Origin: Actinobacteria bacterium UBA3086
GTDB taxonomy: Bacteria; Actinomycetota; Coriobacteriia; Anaerosomatales; UBA3086
Assembly: GCA_002367305.1 (NCBI GenBank)
Contig: DFBG01000142.1
Coordinates: 6,412 to 24,431, forward strand
Reading direction: 5' to 3'
Length of the DNA stretch: 18,020 nucleotides
Each line of letters opens with the position of its first letter. Positions within the stretch are counted from its first letter, which is position 1. The notes below the pieces were generated by a model. The model was not told the origin of the DNA and did not search any database. It saw only the letters and a program-made list of their open reading frames with translations. A program made the position numbers and the translations under genes. This document shows, one piece after another, positions 1 through 6,434 of this stretch.

Positions 1-10
1 AGAGTAGGGG

Positions 11-16
11 TACAAT
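11..16 (+). promoter_or_regulatory. possible -10 box ahead of the Sec-peroxiredoxin gene
   Basis: TACAAT matches five of six bases of the TATAAT consensus and lies about 80 bases ahead of the first gene. Any -35 box would fall outside the window, so this cannot be tested here. A small hairpin (TGACC, GGG loop, GGTCA) at 50-62 lies in the presumed leader; nothing else is seen in bases 1-84. Confidence 0.2.
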
Positions 17-96
17 AGGAATAGGGAGGAATAGCGGGCGACCGGAGACTGACCGGGGGTCACGATCCGGGCGACGCACAGACTGAGGAGGATGCC

Positions 97-681
97 ATGG
101 GAAGACCCTTGGCCTCGCGTTTATTTTTCGTTCTCTCACTCGTTCTCGCCATGCTTCTTGTGGGGTGCTCGGGGGATTCGAGCGGCAGCTCGGACGACAC
201 CGATTTGCCACCACAGGATGGGCTCGAGGTCGGTGAGCAAGCGCCAGATTTTCGACTCAAGAATCAGGACCAGGAGACGGTTGTTCTGAGTGAGCAACTT
301 GCACAGGGCTCGGTCGTACTCGTCTTCTATCCGATGGCCTTCACCCCTGTTTGAACGGGCGAACTCTCCGGCTACCGGGACAATTACGACCGGTTGCAGG
401 AGATGGATACCGAGGTCTTCGGTATAAGCCTGGATTCATATGCGTCGGCTGGGGAATTCCGCAAGCAGTTGGAACTCCCATTCGATCTACTGGCGGATTG
501 GGGCCGTGATGTCACCCCTGAGTTTGGTGCCTATAACGAGCGACAGATGGTCGCAAATAGATGGAGCTTCTTGATCGACTCTGAAGGTGTTGTGAGATTC
601 GTACAGCATTCAGCCTTGAACGAACCTCGTGATATGGATGAGATGATGGCCGCCATCGAGGAGTTGTACGCAGAGAAGTAG
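97..681 (+). CDS. lipoprotein selenocysteine peroxiredoxin (AhpE-like, 1-Sec type)
   Basis: A single reading frame of 194 residues is interrupted only by TGA at 352-354 (codon 86). GAGGAGG at 85-91, five bases ahead of the ATG, sets the start. Residues 1-23 are a lipoprotein signal with lipobox LVGC, lipidated on Cys24, so the enzyme should sit outside the membrane. The thioredoxin-fold core shows the peroxiredoxin motif PxxxTxxC at 79-86 (P79, T83) with TGA exactly where the peroxidatic Cys belongs, followed by TGEL; NRWSFLID further on holds a likely active-site Arg. This pattern recalls mycobacterial AhpE (from memory). The role would be reduction of peroxides, with Sec attacking the peroxide. 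No Cys follows residue 24, so there is no resolving Cys and an external thiol must recycle it; the next gene is a good candidate. Automatic annotation would probably split it into 97-354 and 394-681 or call it a pseudogene. The alternative, a point mutation of Cys TGT/TGC to TGA, is weakened by the intact downstream frame and the SECIS hairpin. Confidence 0.88.
352..354 (+). other. selenocysteine codon (UGA) of the peroxiredoxin
   Basis: In-frame TGA in the context V-U-T-G-E-L. It replaces the peroxidatic cysteine of the family motif PxxxTxxC. It should be read as Sec86 rather than as a stop. Confidence 0.87.
365..403 (+). promoter_or_regulatory. bacterial SECIS element of the peroxiredoxin
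   Basis: The hairpin begins ten bases after the UGA. Pairing from outside in: TCTCC (365-369) with GGAGA (399-403), a G/A mismatch, GC (371-372) with GC (396-397), a T/T mismatch, then ACCGG (374-378) with CCGGT (390-394). This gives 12 base pairs around an 11-base loop that starts with G (GACAATTACGA). Distance, stem length and a loop G fit bacterial SECIS elements bound by SelB. The loop is larger than in the classic fdhF hairpin. Confidence 0.75.
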
Positions 682-761
682 TCTGCGCGCGGGTAATGTA
701 GGTCACAGATGGTTGTGCGTGGTTGCTCACGGGCCCCATGGCGCAAGGAGGAGGAGGCGTT

Positions 762-1214
762 GTGTTCAGGAAGATATCACTTCTGGTGGTTGCTGTGGCA
801 CTGGCGGTAACAGTCGTTCCTGCAATGGCTGGCTGTGCTGCTGAGGAAGAGCCGACAGAGAAAGCTGATCTGCGGCTTATAGAATTCTTTGATCCTGATT
901 GTCCTTTCTGCAAGGAAATGAAGCCAACGGTCGATGACCTCCAGGATGAGTATGAGTCCAAGATCGAGGCCTTCGATATCGTGGACGTCACGACTGACGA
1001 GGGCGGCAGGATGGTCGAGGAGTTCGGCATATTCTTGACTCCCACGTTCGTGATTCTTGATGGCGACGGTGTTGAGTTGGATCGTGTGACCGGTGCGACC
1101 ACGAAAGAGAACATGATCACCTTCATCGAGCGTGGGATTGCGGATGTCACCGGAGAGAAATCTGACACCCCGCGTGAAACGATCGAGGGAGAGGGCTCTA
1201 GTCTAGATGAGTAG
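762..1214 (+). CDS. lipoprotein thioredoxin-like protein (CPFC active site)
   Basis: A 150-residue protein. The start is taken as GTG at 762 because AAGGAGGAGG at 745-754 lies seven bases ahead; an ATG at 723 in the same frame has no such site and would spoil the signal peptide. Residues 1-24 form a lipoprotein signal ending in AMAG-C, with Cys25 lipidated. The thioredoxin fold follows: the strand RLIEFFDPDCPFC places the redox pair at Cys47 and Cys50, and the cis-proline loop is TPTFV (Pro94). Length and layout fit a periplasmic or surface disulfide reductase. The tail after about residue 128 is acidic and probably disordered. It lies 80 bases after the Sec-peroxiredoxin with no terminator between, so both are probably co-transcribed; supplying electrons to Sec86 is an inference from this pairing. 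The source of electrons across the membrane (for example CcdA) is not in the window. Confidence 0.82.
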   Translation: MFRKISLLVVAVALAVTVVPAMAGCAAEEEPTEKADLRLIEFFDPDCPFCKEMKPTVDDLQDEYESKIEAFDIVDVTTDEGGRMVEEFGIFLTPTFVILDGDGVELDRVTGATTKENMITFIERGIADVTGEKSDTPRETIEGEGSSLDE

Positions 1215-1258
1215 ACATGACCGTTGAGTAGCTTTTAGTTCAAAGGCAAGACACGACA

Positions 1259-1284
1259 AAGGCCGGGTCGAATGACCCGGCCTT
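1259..1284. terminator. bidirectional hairpin terminator between convergent genes
   Basis: GGCCGGGTC (1261-1269), loop GAAT, GACCCGGCC (1274-1282): a perfect 9-bp stem, extended by A/T pairs to 1259-1284. It lies between the 3' ends of the thioredoxin-like gene and the formate dehydrogenase gamma gene. There is no long T-run on either side, so efficiency is uncertain. Confidence 0.65.
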
Positions 1285-1321
1285 CGCCGTGTGTACAGAA
1301 ACCAATTGCCTTTGTGCCGAC

Positions 1322-2008
1322 CTACTCTTCGGTCACGTTCTTGCCGCTCTTGATCTCCTCGTCTGCCCAGAAGCCCCAGTGGTATTTGGCATCGGCCACC
1401 GAGACCTTTCCGTTTCCGAACATGAGCCGCCAGCTGCCACGATAGGGCTGGAAGATTCCGCCACCCAAGAAGATGTGCGCGATGAGCAGGACGCCCAACA
1501 CGATCATTGAGCCGTCATGCAGGAAGTACATGGACCGCATGAGGCCCTGTGAGAAATCCACATCCAAGGCTGGGGAAACGTTGATCCACATGAACGCACC
1601 GCTGATGGCGATGAGGATCGAGAAGATGATGATCGCACCGTCTGCCAACTTCTGGCCAGACTTGACCCGTCCCTGCTTGGGCATGTGGGTCGTTTTAGGT
1701 GAGAACATGTACTTCAGGAACTTCTTCATGAATTCTTTGTCTTCGGAAGTCCACGGCGTGACATATTCCTTGAGCTTGTGAGCTGTTGCGCTCGGCTTGA
1801 CAAGGATGCCGATCAGCGGAATGCCGATGAAGATCGCTGCTGCGATGCGGTGCACGAGGCGTCCGACCTGCAGGGTGTCGACGGAAAGAGCGCCGGCGAA
1901 TGCAGGCACGTACAGGAAGAGTCCCGTGATGAAGAGAGAGATGCACGAAATCGTGTGGAACCAGTGAACAGTTCGCGCATGCTTGCCATGTCTTTGAATG
2001 TACTGCAT
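1322..2008 (-). CDS. fdnI: formate dehydrogenase gamma subunit (cytochrome b556 type)
   Basis: A 228-residue membrane protein of the FdnI/FdoI family, which anchors formate dehydrogenase and passes electrons through two b haems to the quinone pool. Four hydrophobic helices are visible at about 16-36, 50-70, 121-144 and 160-183. Candidate haem ligands are His18 (WFH), His53, His164 (LHD) and His178 (AHIF); the 14-residue gap between the last two equals that remembered for E. coli FdnI His155/His169. The ATG directly follows the TAG of the beta gene, with AGGAGG about a dozen bases upstream inside that gene, so translation is coupled. It is the last gene of the operon. The family symbol is by homology; a thiosulfate or polysulfide reductase gamma subunit looks similar, but the Sec alpha subunit settles the assignment. 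Confidence 0.9.
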   Translation of the reverse strand: MQYIQRHGKHARTVHWFHTISCISLFITGLFLYVPAFAGALSVDTLQVGRLVHRIAAAIFIGIPLIGILVKPSATAHKLKEYVTPWTSEDKEFMKKFLKYMFSPKTTHMPKQGRVKSGQKLADGAIIIFSILIAISGAFMWINVSPALDVDFSQGLMRSMYFLHDGSMIVLGVLLIAHIFLGGGIFQPYRGSWRLMFGNGKVSVADAKYHWGFWADEEIKSGKNVTEE

Positions 2009-2815
2009 CTACTTCTGCACCTCCTCAGACTCATCCGTTTCTTCTCGCTTGTACCCGATACCGGTGAGATACGAGATGCCCAGACCGCCAATTACTGCGG
2101 CGAATGCCGCGCCACCGAGAGGCTTGAGCAACTGCCAGAGCTCAATCATATCCGGCACCTTCGGGTCACGAATGAGACCATGGGCCTCAAGGCCGCGGTG
2201 CGCAAGGAAGAGAACGTGCATGCCGTCGAGCTCGTCGACACCGTAGACCTCTGCGTCGTTGAAGCCCTTGGCCTTCGCCTCATCCAGTGCGGTCTTGGCA
2301 GTCGCTACCATCTCCGTGCGCTCGCCAAAGGTGAGAGCACCGGTCGGGCAGGTGGTGACGCATGCGGGCTGGCGGCCGTTGGCAAGACGGTCCTGGCATA
2401 GCCAGCACTTGCGCGTCTTGTTGTCAGCTTCTTTCCACTTGGGGATATCGAACGGGCAGGCATTGGTGCAGTACTGACACCCGATGCATTTTTCCGAATC
2501 GATGACCACAGCGCCGTTGTCACGCTTGGAGATAGCGCCGACCGGGCAGGCCTGCAGACAGGCGGCGTCCGTGCAGTGGAAACATGCGCGACGCATGAAG
2601 TTCCACTCGACACCGATGTCCTGGTCCACCTCGTCGAAGGTCATGATGACCCACGTGTCGGGGTTGGTCTCCAGCGGACTCTGGTAGCTCTTGGTGTATT
2701 CGAACTTGTCGGCCGTGAGAGGCGAGGGCAGCTGATTCCACTGCTTGCATGCTACCTGACACCCCTTGCACGCGGTGCATTTGGAGGAATCGTAGAAGAT
2801 AGCCATCTCTGCCAT
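2009..2815 (-). CDS. fdnH: formate dehydrogenase beta subunit (four [4Fe-4S] clusters, C-terminal membrane anchor)
   Basis: A 268-residue ferredoxin-like subunit that carries electrons from the catalytic subunit to the cytochrome b subunit. Four cysteine groups are visible: CTACKGCQVAC (Cys13, 16, 19, 23), CFHCTDAACLQACP, CIGCQYCTNACP and CWLCQDRLANGRQPACVTTCP, enough for four cubane clusters as in FdnH. A single hydrophobic segment at about 232-254 (PLGGAAFAAVIGGLGISYL) fits the C-terminal helix that fixes FdnH to the membrane. It has no signal of its own and would be exported with the Tat substrate alpha subunit. AAGGAGGAGG lies a few bases ahead of the ATG and overlaps the end of the alpha gene. 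Met4 is a less likely alternative start. Its gene lies between alpha and gamma, the usual fdnGHI order. Confidence 0.93.
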   Translation of the reverse strand: MAEMAIFYDSSKCTACKGCQVACKQWNQLPSPLTADKFEYTKSYQSPLETNPDTWVIMTFDEVDQDIGVEWNFMRRACFHCTDAACLQACPVGAISKRDNGAVVIDSEKCIGCQYCTNACPFDIPKWKEADNKTRKCWLCQDRLANGRQPACVTTCPTGALTFGERTEMVATAKTALDEAKAKGFNDAEVYGVDELDGMHVLFLAHRGLEAHGLIRDPKVPDMIELWQLLKPLGGAAFAAVIGGLGISYLTGIGYKREETDESEEVQK

Positions 2816-2818
2816 TGT

Positions 2819-5800
2819 CTACACCTCCTCCTTCCGGATGTCGACCAGGAAGGCCTTGTACTCCGGAATCATCGTGTTGGCGTCGCCAACATTCGGAGTG
2901 AGGTCGTTTGCGCTACCACCGATGGAGCAGCCGCTGGAGTAACTCCAGTGCCACGGGGTACCGACCTGGTGCACGGTCTCGCCGTTGATCGTGAATGGCT
3001 TGAAGCGGTTCGTGACCATCGCAAGGGCCGTGATGGCGCCACGATTGTTCTCGATGACCACACTGTCACCGGACTCGATGCCCTTGTCGTCGGCAAGCTC
3101 TTGTGAGAGTTCGATGAACATCTTGGGCATCGTCTCGACCAGCCACGGCAGGTTCCGGGTCATTCCACCCGTCTGCCAGTGTTCGGTCAGGCGGTACGTG
3201 GACATCACGATCGGGAACTTGTCCTTCGTGCCAAGGCTTGCAGACTCCCATACCACGACAGCGGGGTCGTTCTGCGTGCTCGACAGGGCATTGGTAGCGG
3301 GACTCTCGTATGGCTCGTAGTGCTCCGGGAACGGACCGTCGGCCATGCCCTGTGCGAACAGTCGAGCATTGCCTTCGGGAAGCATGATGAAGGCGGTCGA
3401 GTTCGGGGGCTTGGTCTCGGTACCGTCTGCGGCCTTGTTGCCAAAGTCCGGAACATCGTTGGACAACCACTCGGAACCGGTCCACTTGAACAGTGGTTTG
3501 TCCGGATTCCAAGGCTTACCAGCGGGGTCGCAGGACGCACGGTTGTAGATGATTCTCCTGTTGACGGGCCAGCAGAACGACCATCCCAGGTGTGAGCCCA
3601 TGCCACCGTCGAGTCCCTTGCGGGTCGGATCGGTATTGTCACGAGCGCCTGTCGGCTGATCTGCGGGATCCATAGAATCCTCGTTGGTCCAATAGCCTGA
3701 GAACAGCCAGTTACCGCATGCGGTTGAACCGTCTGCTGCCAGCTTGGTGAAGTTGGCTACAACCTTGCCGTCTGCAACGGTGTAGCCGTTGATGGCGCGC
3801 GCGAGCTTCGTGATGTCGAGATGATCGTTCTCATCCATGTAGTCCCACGTCAGCTCAGTGATCGCCTCGGGCAGTGCTCCACCTTCGGCCTTGTAGAGAT
3901 CCTTGAGAGCATGCACGATCTCCGTACAGATCTCGCCATCGTCCATGGCGTCTCCAGGAGGATCGACTGCCTTCCAGCGCCACTGGATCCAGCGACCGGA
4001 GTTGGAGATCGAACCCTGCTTCTCGTAGTGGCAAGCGGCAGGGAGCAGGAAGACCTCGGTGTCGATCGTGGAAGGATCGATGGTCGGAGCCTTCCAGAAT
4101 GAGGCCGTTTCTGTTTCCCAGAGATCGACCGCCACCATCCAGTCCAGTTTCTCCATGGCGTTGCGCTCCATGGAGCAGTTCGGACCGCCAACTGCGGGGT
4201 TCTGTCCCCAGAGGAACAAGCCCTTGACGGTACCTTCGTTCATCGCCTCGAACATTGCGATGTGGCTGTGGTTCTTGCCGTTGAGCTTGGGCATCATGTC
4301 GAACGCGTAGTTATTTGCCGCGGTCGCATAGTCGCCGTACATCTCCTTGAGCAGCGAGATGAAGAACTTGGGCTTGTTGGTCCAGTAGCCACCAGAAGGT
4401 GTTTCCTTCTCGAGGTAGTCGCGGAGGACCTTGTGCTTGGTGGCGTTCGGAGTTGCCATGTACGCAGGGATGATATGGAACAGCATCGCCATGTCCGTGG
4501 AACCCTGAACGTTGGACTCACCGCGAAGTGCGTTGACGCCACCGCCCGGCATACCCATGTTGCCGAGAAGAAGCTGCAGGACAGCCATGGCACGCACGTT
4601 CTGCGAGCCGTAGGTGTGCTGGGTCATGCCCATTGCGTACATGATGGTGCCTGCCTTGCCGGGCTGACCTGTGGAGGCGTAGGTTTCCCAGATCTCCATC
4701 ATGCGATCGATCGGCATGCCGGACACAGCGGAGGCGATTTCGGGCGTGTAGCGCTCGTAGTGCTTCTTCATGAGCTGGAACACACAGTTGGGATCGGAAA
4801 GCGTCTCGTCCTTCTTGGGAGTCTTGCCGATGGGCGTCGTGAATGCCGGCGTCCCCGGCTTGTTGACCCAAGCGAATGCACCTTCGGTGTCCCACGGTGT
4901 TTCGCCTTCGGTGTCGTACTGCCACGTTGCCTTGTCGTACTTGCGACCAGCTTCGTCGTAGCCCGAGAAGAGCCCATCATCAAAGCCATAATCGGGATTA
5001 ACAAGCCACGAAGCGTTCGTGTAGTTCTTGACGTACTCCTCGTGGTAGAGCTTGTTCTCAAAGATGTAGTTGTAGAGGCCGCCGAGGAAGGCGATGTCCG
5101 TGCCTGAGCGGAGCGGACCGTACAGGTCGGAGACAGCAGCGCTTCGAGTGAAGCGTGGGTCGACGACGATGTACTTTGCACCATTCTTGCGAGCCTCAGT
5201 TACCCACTTCATCGAGATGGGATGGTTCTCGGCGTTGTTTCCGCCAATTGCCAGGACGACGTCCGAGTTCTTGAGGTCGACCCAGTGGTTCGTCATGGCA
5301 CCGCGCCCAAATGTGTTGCCAAGACCGGCAACAGTTGAGCTGTGTCAAATACGAGCCTGGTGCTCTATGTAGGTCACTCCGACGGCGCGTGCCAGCTTCT
5401 GCACGAGGTAGCATTCCTCGTTGTCGAGGCCTGCGCCACCCAGGAAACCGATCGCCTCGGTCCTGTTGACCGTGACCCCATTGGAATCTTTGGTTTCGAA
5501 AGACTCGTCTCGAGTCTTTTTCACACGCTTGGCGATCTCAGTGATCGCCCAGTCCCAGTCCTTGTCCTCGAACTCGCTCGCACCAGCAGCACGGTACCTT
5601 ACCTTGGTCTGCCGATACGGGTTGAGGATGAGATCTCCGGACTCGGGATCGTACACGTTGCGAAGTTGGAACTGGGCCGAACCCTTGGAGCACAAGGAGC
5701 CCCTGTTCACGGGGTGATCCGGATCACCCTCCATGTTGATGAGTTCGCCGTCCTTGACAGAACATATGCTGCCACAGCCTACGGCGCAGTAGCAGCATAT

Positions 5801-5944
5801 GCTAGGTGTCTCCTTGACGTCTGCCAGACGCCATTCCAGTGGCTCTGCTGCTAGTGCAGTGCTCTGGCCGACGAAGTCGGACAGTGCGCCAGCAGCAAAG
5901 GCGGCTCCAGATAACTTCAGGAAGCCACGCCTAGTGATATTCAT
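2819..5944 (-). CDS. fdnG: selenocysteine formate dehydrogenase catalytic (alpha) subunit
   Basis: One frame of 1041 residues read through TGA at 5345-5347 (codon 200). It oxidises formate to CO2 at a Mo or W bis-MGD centre. A Tat signal stands at the start (RR at 5-6 in TRRGFLK, hydrophobic stretch, ALAAEP), so the mature enzyme faces outward. The [4Fe-4S] motif follows: Cys50, Cys53, Cys57 and Cys85. Sec200 is followed by His201 and the family run TFGRGAMTNHW, as in E. coli FdnG around Sec196. Length matches FdnG (about 1015 residues). Later signatures include GNNAENHP, GGGVNALRGESNVQGSTD (family cofactor-binding loop) and the C-terminal molybdopterin-dinucleotide domain (from TYRLTEHW on). 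The ATG is set by the Tat signal and an upstream stop (TAA) in frame; the only purine-rich site, GGGGGAG, is unusually close, one base away. It is divergent from the tungstate-uptake and cofactor operon, which suggests W rather than Mo (inference). Confidence 0.95.
5305..5340 (-). promoter_or_regulatory. bacterial SECIS element of formate dehydrogenase
   Basis: On the minus strand, five bases after the UGA codon: GCTCAA (5340-5335) pairs with TTGGGC (5310-5305), with one T/G wobble. After a small internal loop, TGTTGCC pairs perfectly with GGCAACA (5327-5333 and 5314-5320), closing the six-base loop GGTCTT. The apical GGTCT is that of the E. coli fdhF/fdnG hairpins recognised by SelB (established knowledge). 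Confidence 0.9.
5345..5347 (-). other. selenocysteine codon (UGA) of formate dehydrogenase
   Basis: In-frame TGA between QARI and HSSTVAG, at the active-site position of Sec formate dehydrogenases. It should be read as Sec200. An open frame starting at the internal ATG 5296 is an artefact of ignoring this codon. Confidence 0.94.
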
Positions 5945-6000
5945 ACTCCCCCAATCTTAGATCCGATGATTCTGATGTGTGTCAGAACGATGGTCCACAT
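5941..6000 (-). CDS. possible leader peptide ORF overlapping the formate dehydrogenase start
   Basis: A 19-residue frame, MWTIVLTHIRIIGSKIGGV, ends at TGA 5941-5943. That stop overlaps the alpha-subunit ATG 5942-5944 as ATGA. Such an overlap would let ribosomes finishing the leader start on the alpha gene, whose own ribosome site is badly spaced. The strongest Shine-Dalgarno-like run upstream (minus strand AAAAGGAGGTGG, 6028-6017) is about 19 bases from this ATG, too far for normal use. No homology is recognised, so this is tentative. Confidence 0.25.
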   Translation of the reverse strand: MWTIVLTHIRIIGSKIGGV

Positions 6001-6292
6001 CGGGATTGAGCGAGTGCCACCTCCTTTTGCTATGAAACCCGGTGCAGATGTTCGGATGCGCGCCTTTGCAGGTGGTGGACATTGTGGACGGGAATGCCCA
6101 CTCCCGCGCACGCGTGCGTCGCGCGTATGTAATAGTTCCTTTTACGCTGGTGCATTCAATGTGTCAAGCATGTGACTGGTATGTTTATAGCCTGTTAATA
6201 CGATTGATAAGACCAGATGTCTTTGATGATAACCGTATGTGCATTTTTTCACATGGGTGCTGGGTGCTATCGGATGCCGGTAGTGGTATCGT
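5945..6292. promoter_or_regulatory. divergent control region between fdnG and tupA (left part)
   Basis: No convincing gene or tRNA is seen here. The stretch must hold the fdnG promoter and probably the tup promoter, but no -35/-10 pair stands out. Visible elements: a 12-bp perfect palindrome CGCACGCGTGCG at 6107-6118; an inverted repeat ATGTG-N8-CACAT at 6237-6254 with a T-run in its centre; GTCA-N6-TGAC around 6158-6171; and the word TCGGATGC at 6052-6059, 6270-6277 and again at 6312-6319. The segment 6125-6250 is more AT-rich than its surroundings, as expected for promoters. Confidence 0.5.
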
Positions 6293-6409
6293 GTAATTGC
6301 GCTGTTCGCGATCGGATGCGCGATTACTCCTAGTCCGAGCAACCTGTAGCCACAAACTGCCAGGCCAGGGTTCTCGGACCGATAGGGTCGCATGGGAAAC
6401 CGTGCGATC
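6293..6409 (+). ncRNA. candidate structured 5' leader RNA of the tup/molybdopterin operon
   Basis: Three consecutive strong hairpins precede tupA. (a) GTAATTGCGC (6293-6302) with GCGCGATTAC (6318-6327): 10 bp, one wobble. (b) GTCCGAG (6333-6339) with CTCGGAC (6373-6379), then a bulged C and AACCT (6341-6345) with GGGTT (6368-6372, one wobble); a weaker inner stem is possible at 6349-6365. (c) GGTCGCATGG (6386-6395) with CCGTGCGATC (6400-6409), closed by a GAAA tetraloop, with two wobbles. Such dense pairing immediately before a metal-uptake and cofactor operon suggests a riboswitch. Moco/Tuco RNA is the obvious family to test, but I could not match its consensus by eye. Transcript boundaries are unknown. 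Confidence 0.5.
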
Positions 6410-6431
6410 TCCCACTTCTGGAAAGGGGATC
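6406..6431 (+). promoter_or_regulatory. ribosome-site masking hairpin ahead of tupA
   Basis: GATCTCC (6406-6412) can pair with GGGGATC (6425-6431), one T/G wobble, covering the AAAGGGG ribosome site six bases ahead of the tupA ATG. Its 5' arm GATC (6406-6409) is also the 3' foot of the GAAA-capped hairpin 6386-6409, so the two folds compete. This is the layout of a translational on/off switch. Confidence 0.5.
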
Positions 6432-6434
6432 ACA

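Noticed and set aside
50..62. TGACC-GGG-GGTCA hairpin ahead of the first gene as a terminator or operator
   Set aside because: Only five base pairs with no T-run, which is expected by chance in GC-rich DNA.
97..681. Two separate genes or a pseudogene broken by a nonsense codon
   Set aside because: The TGA is at the catalytic Cys position, the frame continues with intact family motifs, and a SECIS hairpin follows. A second certain Sec gene shows the organism can decode UGA.
1778..2401. Plus-strand open frame of 207 codons across the fdnI/fdnH junction
   Set aside because: Shadow of two solid minus-strand genes, with no domain or ribosome site of its own.
4262..5107. Plus-strand open frame of 281 codons inside fdnG
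   Set aside because: It is a mirror frame of a well-identified gene, shows no recognisable domain and has the low-complexity composition of antisense frames.
2819..5296. Shorter formate dehydrogenase starting at the internal ATG 5296
   Set aside because: This start lies after the Sec-His active site and would lack the Tat signal, the iron-sulfur motif and part of the cofactor site. The upstream part is intact and in frame.
6293..6434. Firm assignment as a Moco (molybdenum cofactor) riboswitch
   Set aside because: The context is right, but I could not match the conserved core of that family by eye. It is left as an unnamed candidate leader RNA.
5945..6434. A tRNA, including tRNA-Sec, in the divergent region
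   Set aside because: No cloverleaf with a T-loop GTTCRA and acceptor stem could be formed. The hairpins seen do not have tRNA spacing.
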